Assembly: GCA_900473415.1 (NCBI GenBank)
Contig: UCLR01000042.1
Span: 1-64,000 of the forward strand
Direction: 5' to 3'
Source: Hyphomicrobiales bacterium
GTDB taxonomy: Bacteria > Pseudomonadota > Alphaproteobacteria > Rhizobiales > Beijerinckiaceae
Length of the DNA: 64,000 nucleotides
Made by a program: the position numbers and the translations under genes
Shown: positions 10,008 through 18,897 of the stretch, piece by piece
How the letters are laid out: every line of letters starts with the position of its first letter
Numbering within the stretch: the first letter of the stretch is position 1
The notes under the pieces: model-generated
What the model was told of the DNA's origin: nothing
The model's input: the letters and a program-made list of their open reading frames with translations, nothing else
Databases searched by the model: none

Positions 10008-10856
10008 TCAAACAGCGATATTGTCGATCAGCCGCGTGCTGCCGATGCGGGCCGCCAACAGCAGGCGGATCGGGCCGTCCGCCAGCGAGGTGACCTGCCC
10101 CAGCGTCTCGGCGTGGCGGGCCTCCAGATAGTCGAGTTCGAAGCCGGCGGTGATGATTGCGTTCTGCGCGTCGGCGACCGCCTTGTAGAGCTCGTCGCGG
10201 TTGCGGATTCGTGCGGCGAGGCCCTGCATGATGTGGTGCAGCGTGGGGGCGAGCGCCCGGTGCTCGGCGGAGAGGTAGCGGTTGCGCGAGGACATGGCGA
10301 GGCCGTCCGCCTCGCGCAGTGTCGCGAGCGGCACGACCTTGATGCCGAGATCGAGATCGGCCGCCATGCGGGTGACGACCTTGAGCTGCTGGTAGTCCTT
10401 CTCGCCGAAGACCGCATAGTCGGCGCGGGACTGGGTGAAGAGCTTGCAGCAGACGGTGGCGACGCCCTCGAAATGAGTCGGGCGGAAGCGGTCCTCCAGC
10501 CCGACGGCGGCCGGCCCGAGCAGCAGCACGCGGGTGGCGAAGCCGGCCGGGTACATCTCCTCGACCGAAGGGAAGAAGACGGCATCGGTGCCCACGGCGG
10601 CGAGCTTGGCGCAGTCGTCGTCGAAGGTGCGCGGGTACTTCTTGAAGTCCTCGTGCGGGGCGAACTGCGTCGGGTTGACGAAGATCGAGACGATGACCCG
10701 CTTGGCATGGTGCTGCGCCTCGGTGACCAGCGCGATGTGGCCTTCGTGCAGCGCGCCCATGGTCGGCACCAGCGCCACCTTCTCGCCAGCGGCGTGCCAG
10801 GCGTCGACGGCCTGGCGCATGCTGGCAACCGTCTCGAATATGGTGATCGCGGCCAC
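10008..10856 (-). CDS. panC: pantothenate synthetase (pantoate-beta-alanine ligase)
   Basis: Joins pantoate and beta-alanine with ATP to make pantothenate, the coenzyme A precursor. Signatures: PTMGALHEGH (residues 31-40), FVNPTQF, FGEKDYQQL (150-158), and MSSRNRYLS (188-196). I chose a GTG start at 10856 because GGAGG lies eight bases upstream and the resulting 282 aa is the family length; the ATG 11 codons earlier lacks this. panB and panD are not adjacent, so the pathway is split in this genome. Confidence 0.95.
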   Translation of the reverse strand: MAAITIFETVASMRQAVDAWHAAGEKVALVPTMGALHEGHIALVTEAQHHAKRVIVSIFVNPTQFAPHEDFKKYPRTFDDDCAKLAAVGTDAVFFPSVEEMYPAGFATRVLLLGPAAVGLEDRFRPTHFEGVATVCCKLFTQSRADYAVFGEKDYQQLKVVTRMAADLDLGIKVVPLATLREADGLAMSSRNRYLSAEHRALAPTLHHIMQGLAARIRNRDELYKAVADAQNAIITAGFELDYLEARHAETLGQVTSLADGPIRLLLAARIGSTRLIDNIAV

Positions 10857-10950
10857 GCTTCGTTCCTCCGTTCGGTCGACGGGTAGCAAATGCCGCCGCG
10901 ATGGCCAATATCAGGATGGAGCGAACGATTTAGCCGGATCGCAAGGGGCG

Positions 10951-11700
10951 ATGAACGAGAAGAACGACCGGGCCGTCGGCAAGGCTGCCGCCAATGCGCC
11001 GGCCAGCCATTCGCAGCCGGGAGAGATCGACCGCTTCCTGGGCGCGGCGAAGCGGCTCGTGCCCCTTGCGACGGGGCAGGCGGGGCGGCTCGTCTTCGCG
11101 CTCGACGCCACGATGAGTCGCCAGCCGACCTGGGATCTCGCCTGCTCGCTGCAGGCGCGCATGTTCGATGTCGCCGCGCAGGCCGGTGGGCCGGGCGGCG
11201 GACTGGCCGTGCAGCTCGTCTATTTCCGGGGCATCGGCGAATGCCGCGCCTCCGGCTGGGTCGGCGAGCCCGAGCGGCTGACCGGGCTCATGCGCAAGAT
11301 CGCCTGCGAGGGCGGGCAGACGCAGATTGCCCGCGTGCTGCGCCATATCCGCGACGAAGCGAAGTCCGTGCCGATCAGGGCCTTCGTCTTCGTCGGTGAT
11401 GCGATGGAGGAAGGGGCCGATGCGCTTGCGGCACTCGCGGGCGAGCTCGGCCTGCGCGGCATCCGCGGCTTCGTCTTCCAGGAAGGGCATGATCCGGCGG
11501 CGAGCGCCGCCTTCGCCACGATCGCGCGGCTGACCGGCGGGGCGCATGCGCGCTTCGACGTCAACGCGCCGGCCTCGCTCCTGGAGCTTCTGCGCGGAGC
11601 GGCGGCCTATGCCGCGGGCGGGCGCGAGGCGATGCTGCGGCTGGCAGGGTCCAGTCCGGCGGTGAAGGGGCTGATCGCTGCCATGGACGGAGGGCGCTAG
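10951..11700 (+). CDS. VWA-domain-like protein, 249 aa
   Basis: After a charged N-terminal 30 residues comes LVFALDATMSRQPTWD, a von Willebrand A-type strand with a MIDAS-like D-x-T-x-S metal site. Later strands (RAFVFVGDAMEE) and the length agree. No signal peptide or membrane helix is seen, so it is probably cytoplasmic. AAGGGGCG precedes the ATG. Its TAG stop overlaps the GTG start of the next gene by one base, so the two are translationally coupled and the product probably works with that membrane-bound J protein. The role is unknown. Confidence 0.75.
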   Translation: MNEKNDRAVGKAAANAPASHSQPGEIDRFLGAAKRLVPLATGQAGRLVFALDATMSRQPTWDLACSLQARMFDVAAQAGGPGGGLAVQLVYFRGIGECRASGWVGEPERLTGLMRKIACEGGQTQIARVLRHIRDEAKSVPIRAFVFVGDAMEEGADALAALAGELGLRGIRGFVFQEGHDPAASAAFATIARLTGGAHARFDVNAPASLLELLRGAAAYAAGGREAMLRLAGSSPAVKGLIAAMDGGR

Positions 11701-12419
11701 TGGGCCTGCTCTACGGCGTTGCCGTGCTGATCCTGATCTGGTGGCTGGCGAAGCTCTTCGCCGGGGCCAATCCGAAGGTTCTGGCGCGGCTGGCGAAGAC
11801 GGTGGGCGGTGTCGCCTCGCTTGGCGTCGCCGGGCTCCTGATGGTGCGCGGTCGCCTCGACATGGCGATCTTCCTGGGCGGCATCGGCGCCTGGCTGCTC
11901 GGCTGGAGTGCGACCGGGCCGGGCGGTATCCGTTTCCCCTGGGCCGACCGCACGGGGGCGACGCCGGGGGCGAGCTCCAAGGTCGAATCCGGGCTGCTGG
12001 AGATGGTGCTCGACCATGACAGCGGCGCGATGAGGGGCCGCGTCAAGGCGGGAAGTCAGGCGGGGCGCGAGCTCGACGGTCTGAACATGGCCGAGCTCGC
12101 GGCGCTCATGCGCGAATGCCTGGGGCGGGATCCCGACGGGGCGCGCCTGCTAGAGGCATATCTCGACCGCCGGTCGCCCGGCTGGCGTGAAGACGCTCAG
12201 CGTGATGGCGACGCGGGGCAGCGCGGCGCGCCGGGCACGGGCGCGATGACGCAGCAGGAGGCCTACGAGATCCTGGGGCTTCAGCCGGGGGCGAGCGAGG
12301 AAGCGGTCCGCGAGGCCCACCGAGCCCTGATGAAGCGCATCCACCCGGACGCCGGCGGAACCAGCGGCCTTGCCGCCCGCGTCAACCAGGCCAAGGACGT
12401 CCTTGTGAAGCAGCGATAG
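11700..12419 (+). CDS. membrane-anchored J-domain (DnaJ-like) protein, 239 aa
   Basis: The N-terminal hydrophobic segments (about residues 2-18, and 35-70 containing LGVAGLLMVRG and MAIFLGGIGAWLLGW) anchor the protein. A linker follows, then a C-terminal J domain (residues 180-239) with YEILGLQPGASEEAVREAHR and the essential HPD in MKRIHPDAGG. This layout resembles the mitochondrial TIM14/PAM18 family and would recruit DnaK to the inner membrane; the target is not known. The start is a GTG sharing a base with the preceding stop. Confidence 0.8.
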   Translation: MGLLYGVAVLILIWWLAKLFAGANPKVLARLAKTVGGVASLGVAGLLMVRGRLDMAIFLGGIGAWLLGWSATGPGGIRFPWADRTGATPGASSKVESGLLEMVLDHDSGAMRGRVKAGSQAGRELDGLNMAELAALMRECLGRDPDGARLLEAYLDRRSPGWREDAQRDGDAGQRGAPGTGAMTQQEAYEILGLQPGASEEAVREAHRALMKRIHPDAGGTSGLAARVNQAKDVLVKQR

Positions 12420-12473
12420 CGGAGCGTTGGGGAACTGGGTCTGCGACATGGCGTGAACTCCTTTCCCTGGCGT

Positions 12474-14183
12474 TCAGCTGCGGGTGGCGAAGCAGGAGAA
12501 GCCGCCGCGCTTGAGTTGGGCGCAGGCGTTCTGCGCGTCCTTCGAGTCGTCGAAGCCGGCGAAGCGGGCGCGGAAGAGGGTCGAGCCGCCTTTCTCCACC
12601 TTCTCGGTGAAGGGCGAGGCGCTGGCGAGCGGGCCGGCGGCCTTGGCGCGGGCGCGGGCCAGGATCTCCTTGGCCTTGCCCTCGTCATCGGTGGCGCCGA
12701 GCTGGATCACCCATTTGCCGGAGGCGACGACCGCGGCCTGATGCGACAGGGCCGGCGCCGGCTCGGGAGCCTGTGCCTTGGCGGGCGCGGCTTCGGCCTT
12801 GCGCTCGATGCTCGCGGCAGCGACCTCGACCTTGGCTTCGACGATCTTGGCGTCCGCGGCTTTGGCCGGCGCTTCGGCGGGCTCGGGCGCCTTGGCGATC
12901 GAGGAGGTCACGTCGACATTCGCCGGCGGGCGCAGCACCTTGGCGTCGGCGGGCTGGGCACCGACCGACCAGCGCATGGCCGACGGCGTCGTCGTCGCGG
13001 CGACGGGGCGCATGCCGGAGAGCGAGAGCGGCTGGGCGCCTGTGGCGACCGGGCGCGGCGGGGCGATCGGCGTCGTGGTCGGCATCGGCGCATAGGCGCG
13101 GGCGGCCGCCGGCAGCGGGGCCTCGGCGATGGCTTCCGGACGCGGCACCGGCATCGGCGCGGGTTCTGCGGCAGCCGTCGTGCGGGCACGCTCCTCCTCA
13201 CGCGGACGCTCTTCCTGGCGGGGACGTTCCTCGCGCTCGGGCCCGGTGGCCACCATCACGGAGGCGCGGCCGCTGGTCGCGGCGCGGGGCAGGTTGGCCA
13301 GCACGAGATCGGCCATGATCTTGTCGCGCGAGGCGCCGGAGCGCCCGCCGAGCACCACCGAGACGATCTGGCGGCCTTCCGACTTCGCGGAGGTCATCAG
13401 GTTGAAGCCGGAGGCGCGGGTGTAGCCGGTCTTGATGCCGTCGACGCCCTCGATCTTGCCGAGCAGGCGGTTATGGCCGCGGATGGTGCGGCTGCCGTAC
13501 TGGAAGGCGCGGGTCGAGAAGAGCGGGAAATATTTCGGAAACCGCTCCTGGATGGCGCGGGCGAGGATGCTGAGATCACGCGCCGTCGTCAGGTTCGGCG
13601 GGGAATGCGGCAGGCCGTGCGGGTTGTAGAACCGGGTCTGGCTCATGCCGAGCGAGCGCGCCTTGCGCGTCATCTGCTCTGCGAAGGCTTCCTCGGAGCC
13701 GGCGATGTTCTCGGCGACGACGACGGAAGCGTCGTTGGCGGAGAGCGTGATCATGCTCTTGATCGCGTCCTCGACCGCGATGGTCGAACCGGCGCGCAGG
13801 CCGAGCTTGGTCGGCGGCTGCGAAGCGGCGTAGCGCGAGACCTCGAGCTCGGAGTCCATGGTGAAGCGGCCACGCTCCATCTGCTCGAACAGCATGTAGA
13901 GCGTCATGACCTTGGTCAGGGAGGCCGGGATGCGCGGGGCATCCTCATTGACCGCGTGGAGCGTGCGGCCGCTCTTCACGTCCACCACCATCGCCGCATA
14001 GGGCGGCGTATAGCCGCCGCCTCCCGCATGATGACGGCGCTTGCGCGCCTCAGCGGGGGAGGCAGCCATGGTGGCCGCGACGGCGGCGACACCGATCAGC
14101 CCGATGACGACGCGCAGACGCGGCCGCCAAAACCCAACGCAACCAGGAACCATGAACCTGCCTCGAAAACTCGACTCTTTCAC
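12474..14183 (-). CDS. D-alanyl-D-alanine carboxypeptidase with C-terminal SPOR domain, 569 aa
   Basis: A penicillin-binding serine peptidase of the S11 family that trims peptidoglycan stem peptides in the periplasm. Motifs: SLTK (88-91), SAN (148-150) and KTG (251-253). Residues 1-47 form an export signal ending near AEA. After the catalytic domain comes a roughly 190-residue Pro/Ala/Glu-rich linker and a SPOR domain (about 488-569) that binds denuded glycan at the division site. The start is a GTG; an in-frame ATG ten codons downstream (14153) is a possible alternative and would shorten the signal. Confidence 0.93.
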   Translation of the reverse strand: MKESSFRGRFMVPGCVGFWRPRLRVVIGLIGVAAVAATMAASPAEARKRRHHAGGGGYTPPYAAMVVDVKSGRTLHAVNEDAPRIPASLTKVMTLYMLFEQMERGRFTMDSELEVSRYAASQPPTKLGLRAGSTIAVEDAIKSMITLSANDASVVVAENIAGSEEAFAEQMTRKARSLGMSQTRFYNPHGLPHSPPNLTTARDLSILARAIQERFPKYFPLFSTRAFQYGSRTIRGHNRLLGKIEGVDGIKTGYTRASGFNLMTSAKSEGRQIVSVVLGGRSGASRDKIMADLVLANLPRAATSGRASVMVATGPEREERPRQEERPREEERARTTAAAEPAPMPVPRPEAIAEAPLPAAARAYAPMPTTTPIAPPRPVATGAQPLSLSGMRPVAATTTPSAMRWSVGAQPADAKVLRPPANVDVTSSIAKAPEPAEAPAKAADAKIVEAKVEVAAASIERKAEAAPAKAQAPEPAPALSHQAAVVASGKWVIQLGATDDEGKAKEILARARAKAAGPLASASPFTEKVEKGGSTLFRARFAGFDDSKDAQNACAQLKRGGFSCFATRS

Positions 14184-14298
14184 CTCGTCCCGGTGCCGGT
14201 TCAGCGTGGCGCCCAGGACACAGTGAGAGGAGGTTAGGTCGACGCGGTTACGGAGCCGTTAAAACTTGATTGGTTGCGGATGCGACGATATGCGTGTA

Positions 14299-14345
14299 CT
14301 GCAACGCAGCACGCGCTTGACTTTTATGTTGCGCTGCACAATATG
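14299..14345 (+). promoter_or_regulatory. putative phasin promoter with PhaR-type operator sites
   Basis: CTGC-AAC-GCAG (14299-14309) matches the CTGC-N3/4-GCAG site described for Rhodobacter PhaR. A second imperfect dyad, TTGCGCTGCACAA (14329-14341), overlaps the spacer of a TTGACT (14317-14322) / CAATAT-type (14339-14344) promoter. PhaR represses phasin genes until polyhydroxybutyrate is present. The regulator itself is not in the window. Confidence 0.55.
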
Positions 14346-14450
14346 ACGGCAGTCCCCGGTGATGATCTCATTCATACGACCTTGGGGCGACACACGAGCC
14401 GTTCCCGGCTTCTCACCAAAGGCGGCACAAAGGGTGCCAGGGAGACGACT

Positions 14451-14792
14451 ATGATCCAGCAGTTTGAGACCCTCCAGAAAGCCTCCAAGGATAACGTCGA
14501 CGCCGCTCTGAAGGCCTTCGGCGCCACCTCCAAGGGCGTGCAGACCATCGCCGTCGAGACCACCGACTACGCCAAGAAGTCCTTCGAGGCCGGCACCGCC
14601 GCCCTGGAGAAGCTCGCCAGCGTGAAGACCTTCGACAAGGCTCTCGAGGTCCAGGCTGACTTCATCAAGACCTCGTTCGAGGGCGCCGTCGCCCAGCTCA
14701 CCAAGATGGGCGAGCTCTACACCGCTCTCGCCAAGGACGCCTACAAGCCGTTCGAAGGCATCGTCGCCAAGGCCGCCCCGGCTGCCAAGTGA
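14451..14792 (+). CDS. phasin (polyhydroxyalkanoate granule-associated protein), 113 aa
   Basis: A short amphipathic helical protein (MIQQFETLQKASKDNVDAAL...) with the phasin-2 pattern of Lys/Ala/Phe-rich heptads and an Ala/Pro-rich end (AKAAPAAK). Phasins coat intracellular polyhydroxybutyrate granules and limit their coalescence. The ATG follows AGGGAG at good spacing; the longer upstream frame covers the promoter and is rejected. A PhaR-type operator upstream and a strong terminator downstream mark it as a monocistronic, highly expressed gene. Codon use is strongly biased to C-ending codons, which fits high expression. Confidence 0.88.
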   Translation: MIQQFETLQKASKDNVDAALKAFGATSKGVQTIAVETTDYAKKSFEAGTAALEKLASVKTFDKALEVQADFIKTSFEGAVAQLTKMGELYTALAKDAYKPFEGIVAKAAPAAK

Positions 14793-14849
14793 GGCGATAA
14801 GGGCTGGCCGCCGTGAGGCGGCCTCGGCCCGACAGTCTCAGGATGCAGG

Positions 14850-14880
14850 AAGCCCGACCGAAAGGCCGGGCTTTTTGTTT
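14850..14880 (+). terminator. Rho-independent terminator of the phasin gene
   Basis: AAGCCCG and CGGGCTT arms around a short loop, followed by TTTTTG. It lies 58 bases after the phasin stop. Confidence 0.8.
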
Positions 14881-14954
14881 GCGCGCCGTGATCCGGTGCA
14901 ACTATCGCGGAGAGCAGGCTGCCCGCGAACCGATGAGCCCCCGATCGAGGCGAA

Positions 14955-15230
14955 CTAGGCCTTTGACGACAGGGTCACGACGCATTGATCGTTCGTGTCG
15001 AGCCCGGCCTTCCGGCACTGCGGCTCGGTGACGTTGAAAAAGAAGACGTCGGAACCCTTCCTCCAGGGATGAATGTTGCGCTCGAACGGGCCGGCTTCGT
15101 TCAGCATCACCTGCGCGGAGAAAGAGCGGGTCCGGCCATTCACATGTTCCGGCTTGACGACGACATAGCGCGGCAGGTCGTCCTGCTTGCGCAGGATTCT
15201 GGCTGAGAAAGTGGTCCTGAACGGTTCCAT
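14955..15230 (-). CDS. DUF1905 family protein, 91 aa
   Basis: MEPFRTTFSARILRK...YVVVKPEHVNG, then FSAQVMLNEAGPFERNIHPW and a final QCVVTLSSKA. This is the small beta-barrel pattern of DUF1905, in which a basic sugar- or nucleotide-like ligand has been proposed but no function is established. AAGGA lies close upstream of the ATG. The frame is open far upstream across the opposite-strand dehydratase, but only this 91-codon part looks like a gene. It is divergent from the UxaA-family gene, with 240 bases between them holding no feature I can identify. Confidence 0.7.
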   Translation of the reverse strand: MEPFRTTFSARILRKQDDLPRYVVVKPEHVNGRTRSFSAQVMLNEAGPFERNIHPWRKGSDVFFFNVTEPQCRKAGLDTNDQCVVTLSSKA

Positions 15231-15470
15231 GTCCTTGCCGGCGTCGAGCCGCTCCCTCGCGCCAGCCCAGCATCGGGACCGGGAAGAATCAATCGCGCCC
15301 TGGGTCCAAGCTGGGCTGCCGTTGGCATCCTGGCTTCTTGGCTCAGCGGTTTCGGCTGCATCGGCGCATGCCGGCCTTTTCTTTTGAACCGATTGAAAAC
15401 TGGTGCGATTGGGGGCATCTCTTAGCGATACACGCCTTAGTCGCGGCCAAGAGGTTTTCCGGTTCCCGCC

Positions 15471-17000
15471 ATGCTCGACAAGTCCCTGCCGCCTCGCACC
15501 CTCAAGCTCCATGCCGCCGACAATGTCGTGGTGGCGGTCGACCCGGTCGATCTCGGCGTCAATGCCGCGGGCGTCGAGGCGCTGAAGCGCATCCCGCGCG
15601 GGCACAAGATGGCAATCGCGCCGATCGCCAAGGACCAGCCGATCCGCAAGTTCGGCCAGATCATCGGCTTCGCCACGACCGATATCCCGCCCGGTGAATG
15701 GGTCCACGAGCACAATACCGGCTTCCATTCCTTCGACCGCGACTACGCCTTCTGCGCCGAGGCCAAGCCGGAATTCGTGCTGCCGGTCGAGCAGCAGGCG
15801 ACCTTCGAGGGTTTCCGCCGCGCCAACGGCAAGGCCGGCACGCGCAACTATGTGGGAATCCTGACCTCGGTGAACTGCTCGGCCTCGGCCGCGCGCTTCA
15901 TGGCCGAGGAGGTGAAGCGCTCCGGGCTGCTCGCCGACTATCCCAATGTCGACGGCGTCATCGCGCTGACCCATGGCACCGGCTGCGGCATCGACTACAA
16001 CGGCGAGAGCTTCGAGGTGCTGAAGCGCACCACCTGGGGCTATGCCTGCAACCCGAACATGGCGGCGGTCCTCGTCGTCGGTCTCGGCTGCGAGGGCTTC
16101 CAGATCAGCCGCATGAAGGAGGCCTATGGCGTTACCGAGAGCGACGTCTTCCGCACGCTGACCATTCAGGAGACGGGCGGCACGAAGAAGGCCGTTGCAG
16201 CCGGCATCGAGGCGCTCAAGGTCATGCTGCCGATCGCCAACCGTGCGGTACGCGAGACGGTGCCGGCGTCCGAGCTGATGCTCGCTCTGCAGTGCGGCGG
16301 CTCGGACGGCTATTCCGGCATCACCGCCAATCCGGCGCTGGGCAAGGCCGTCGACCTGCTGGTCGAGCATGGCGGCACGGCGATCCTCTCCGAGACTCCC
16401 GAGATCTACGGCGCCGAGCATCTGCTCACCCGCCGCGCGGCGACGCGCGAGGTTGGCGAGAAGCTCGTCGGCATCATCAAGTGGTGGGAGGACTATACCG
16501 CCCGCGCGCGGATGGACATGAACAACAACCCCTCGCCGGGCAACAAGGCGGGCGGGCTGACGACCATTCTCGAGAAGTCGCTGGGCGCGGCCGCCAAGGG
16601 CGGCACCAAGACACTGGCCGCCGTCTATCACTATGCCGAGCCGGTGAAGTCCAAGGGCTTCGTTTATATGGACACGCCCGGCTACGACCCGGTCTCGGCG
16701 ACGGGGCAGGTGGCCGGCGGCGCCAATATTCTCGCCTTCACCACGGGCCGCGGCTCGGCCTATGGGTGCAAGCCGACGCCTTCGGTCAAGCTCGCCACCA
16801 ACACGCCGATGTATCTGAAGCAGACCGACGACATGGACATCAATTGCGGCGATGTCCTCGACGGCGTGACGCTGGAGGAAAAGGGGCAGGAAATCTTCGA
16901 TTACCTGCTGCGTATCGCCTCGGGCGAGCATTCGAAGTCCGAAGCGATGGGCTATGGCGACGCCGAATTCGTGCCGTGGCAGATCGGGGCGACGATGTAG
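15471..17000 (+). CDS. UxaA-family (altronate/galactarate-type) hydrolyase, 509 aa
   Basis: An N-terminal SAF domain (residues 1-100, KLHAADNVVVAVDPVDLG...GEWVHEHN) is fused to the large dehydratase domain. Typical stretches: RANGKAGTRNYVGILTSVNCSA, LTHGTGCGIDY, LALQCGGSDGYSGITANPALG, and GRGSAYGCKPTPSVKLATN. The family eliminates water from sugar acids such as altronate or galactarate, using an iron centre. The substrate here is unproven, because no uronate pathway genes are adjacent. Full length for a fused UxaA. The gene stands alone, with a degenerate repeat downstream. Confidence 0.9.
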   Translation: MLDKSLPPRTLKLHAADNVVVAVDPVDLGVNAAGVEALKRIPRGHKMAIAPIAKDQPIRKFGQIIGFATTDIPPGEWVHEHNTGFHSFDRDYAFCAEAKPEFVLPVEQQATFEGFRRANGKAGTRNYVGILTSVNCSASAARFMAEEVKRSGLLADYPNVDGVIALTHGTGCGIDYNGESFEVLKRTTWGYACNPNMAAVLVVGLGCEGFQISRMKEAYGVTESDVFRTLTIQETGGTKKAVAAGIEALKVMLPIANRAVRETVPASELMLALQCGGSDGYSGITANPALGKAVDLLVEHGGTAILSETPEIYGAEHLLTRRAATREVGEKLVGIIKWWEDYTARARMDMNNNPSPGNKAGGLTTILEKSLGAAAKGGTKTLAAVYHYAEPVKSKGFVYMDTPGYDPVSATGQVAGGANILAFTTGRGSAYGCKPTPSVKLATNTPMYLKQTDDMDINCGDVLDGVTLEEKGQEIFDYLLRIASGEHSKSEAMGYGDAEFVPWQIGATM

Positions 17001-17029
17001 CGCCGCCTGCGCCTCATCGGAACGCGAGC

Positions 17030-17115
17030 GTAACCCCGGGCTTGCCCCGGATCCATCGTAAGGCTCCGAAGCCGTCCAATGGTTCTGGCGCTCCGCGTCA
17101 CGGCAGCCGGGACGA
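17030..17115. repeat. degenerate copy of the dispersed palindromic repeat
   Basis: CCCCGGGCTTGCCCCGGATCCATCGTA and a following CCGGGACGATG resemble the core of the family, but the outer inverted repeats are lost. It lies just after the dehydratase stop, the position used by the full copies. Confidence 0.5.
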
Positions 17116-17146
17116 TGCTATGGATGCGGGCAACGCCAGGGGTGTT

Positions 17147-17644
17147 CTAGTGCGTGTCCTCGAATAGGATCCCGTCGTTTTGGAGGGAGAAGGCGAGCCT
17201 GCGGAATTGGTCGTCCCAGGCGCCGACGTAGAGCACGGTCCCGTCCGCCGCCTGCCAGCATGGCACCTTCTTCCCGTCACGGTCGCACTGCTGCGGTTCG
17301 CCGGTGAAGCCGAGCTTCGGCGCAATCGCCTTGGCGCCTTCGATCGGATCGGGGTCTGGTATCGGTGTCGACCAGCCGATGTACCAAGCGCGATCCTTCT
17401 TCGAGATCATTACATTGATTATCGAGGGCGGGTTGGCCTCCGTGAGACTGCAGCTGACGATCTTTGGTTCCCCTCCGACGGCCTTTCCGCTGGCATGGAG
17501 GTTCTGGCACAGCGGTTGCAACTGTCGCGTGATTTCGTCGAACGACATCCCCGGCCGGATAGGCAGGATTTCGGCGGCCGGCGCTGCGGCAACCGCCGCA
17601 CAAACAAGGAAGATAGTCAGAAGCCCTCTGGCGATCCGCAACAT
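17147..17644 (-). CDS. hypothetical exported protein, 165 aa
   Basis: Starting from MLRIARGLLTIFLVCAAVAAAPAAE, residues 1-24 are a Sec signal peptide with an Ala-x-Ala site. The mature part has four cysteines (PLCQNL, IVSCSL, QQCDRD, VPCWQ) that could form two disulfides in the periplasm. I do not recognise the family. An ATG 19 codons upstream is in frame but would bury the signal, so I prefer 17644. It stands alone between a repeat remnant and the next minus-strand gene. Confidence 0.6.
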   Translation of the reverse strand: MLRIARGLLTIFLVCAAVAAAPAAEILPIRPGMSFDEITRQLQPLCQNLHASGKAVGGEPKIVSCSLTEANPPSIINVMISKKDRAWYIGWSTPIPDPDPIEGAKAIAPKLGFTGEPQQCDRDGKKVPCWQAADGTVLYVGAWDDQFRRLAFSLQNDGILFEDTH

Positions 17645-17740
17645 CGGTGCGTCTCCCTGCTTCGATCGCAGCAGTTTCGTAGCGATCCAGCTCCGAAACA
17701 AGTGATCTCGGTTTTGTCCGAGCGCTGGCCGAGACTGCTT

Positions 17741-18715
17741 TCAGCCCTGCAGCAGCCTGACGCGGGTACCCCAGGGGTCCGCGCTTTCGAAGCCGCCAGA
17801 GATTGGTCGCGCCGCCAGGCCTGCAGCGACGAGCCGCTCATGCGTCGCGGCTAGCTGCTCGCCCTTTGCTGCCACCAGCGAGAACCAGTCGAGGCCGGTG
17901 CTGGCTTCGTCGCGTGCGCCGGCGCCAGCACTGTTCCAGGTGTTGAGCGCGAGGTGATGATGATAGCGGCCTGACGACAGGAAGCTGGCGGAATCGCGAC
18001 GCGAGGTCGACTCCAGACCGACGAGATCGCGATAGAACCGGTCGCCCGCCGCGACATCGCCGACGCGCAGATGGACATGGCCGATCCGCAGGCCGTCGGG
18101 CGCCTTTACGTAGTCGCTGGCGCGGGTGTCGGTCAGCGACAGGATGTCGTCGACGTCGAGGCGATGTGTCCCCATCACGACGCGGCCGGTCTCCCATTGC
18201 CAGCGTTCCGGTGGGCGGTCGGAATAGACCTCGATGCCATTGCCCTCGGGATCGTTGAGATAGACGGCTTCGCTGACGCTGTGGTCGGCGAAGCCGGTCA
18301 GCGGGGTCCGGTTGCGGGCGACATGCACGAGCCAGCGCGCGAGGTCCTTGCGGGTCGGCATCAAGAAGGCTGTGTGGAACAGGCCGGCCTGCGTCGGCGG
18401 TTCCAGGCTGGCGCCGGGGCGGGAGATAAGCGTCAGCAGTGCGCCCTCGGCGGTTCCCATGGTCACGCCCGCATCGCCGCGCGCCAGCACCGAGAGACCG
18501 AGGACATCGCGATAGAAGGCGCTGACGCGCTCGATGTCGCGCACGCGCAGCGCAGCCGAACCGATGCGCAGCGGCGTGTTGCCGGCAAAGCCCGGTCCGG
18601 CCGGCGGGGCTGCGACGAGGCCGCCTTCGGCCCGGACCGCGCCCGTCATGGCTGCGGCGAGCGAGGAGGCTCCGGCGAGTTGCATCAGCGTGCGGCGGGT
18701 GAGGGCGATCGTCAT
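17741..18715 (-). CDS. VOC-superfamily (glyoxalase/catechol-dioxygenase fold) protein with Tat-like signal, 324 aa
   Basis: Two VOC halves: residues 50-165 (IGSAALRVRDIERVSAFYRDVLGL ... GNGIEVYSD) and 205-315 (IGHVHLRVGDVAAGDRFYRDLVGL ... GTRVRLL). The first half carries a Glu in GIEVYSD, and His/His in GHVHLRV and HHHLAL could complete a metal site as in extradiol dioxygenases (CatE-like). The N-terminus, TRRTLMQLAGASSLAAAMTGAVRA, looks like a twin-arginine signal, unusual for this fold. Upstream in-frame starts exist. Confidence 0.75.
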   Translation of the reverse strand: MTIALTRRTLMQLAGASSLAAAMTGAVRAEGGLVAAPPAGPGFAGNTPLRIGSAALRVRDIERVSAFYRDVLGLSVLARGDAGVTMGTAEGALLTLISRPGASLEPPTQAGLFHTAFLMPTRKDLARWLVHVARNRTPLTGFADHSVSEAVYLNDPEGNGIEVYSDRPPERWQWETGRVVMGTHRLDVDDILSLTDTRASDYVKAPDGLRIGHVHLRVGDVAAGDRFYRDLVGLESTSRRDSASFLSSGRYHHHLALNTWNSAGAGARDEASTGLDWFSLVAAKGEQLAATHERLVAAGLAARPISGGFESADPWGTRVRLLQG

Positions 18716-18897
18716 GGGGCGACTGGCTCGAAAAGCGCTTACGGTTCTGTCCTGAAAGGCCATGAAATCCGCCGCAGTGCATCTCACAAGCGCGTGCATG
18801 CGGGACCGTGAACCGGATTGGCCACCGTCGCGACCAAGAAGCGAACCGGCGGCGCCATCAGGCTCGCCGGCGTTTTTGTCCATCGGCTGGGGTCAAC

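Noticed and set aside
14955..16931. Minus-strand open frame of 658 codons ending in the DUF1905 sequence
   Set aside because: Only the last 91 codons look protein-like; the rest is the shadow of the UxaA-family dehydratase on the plus strand.
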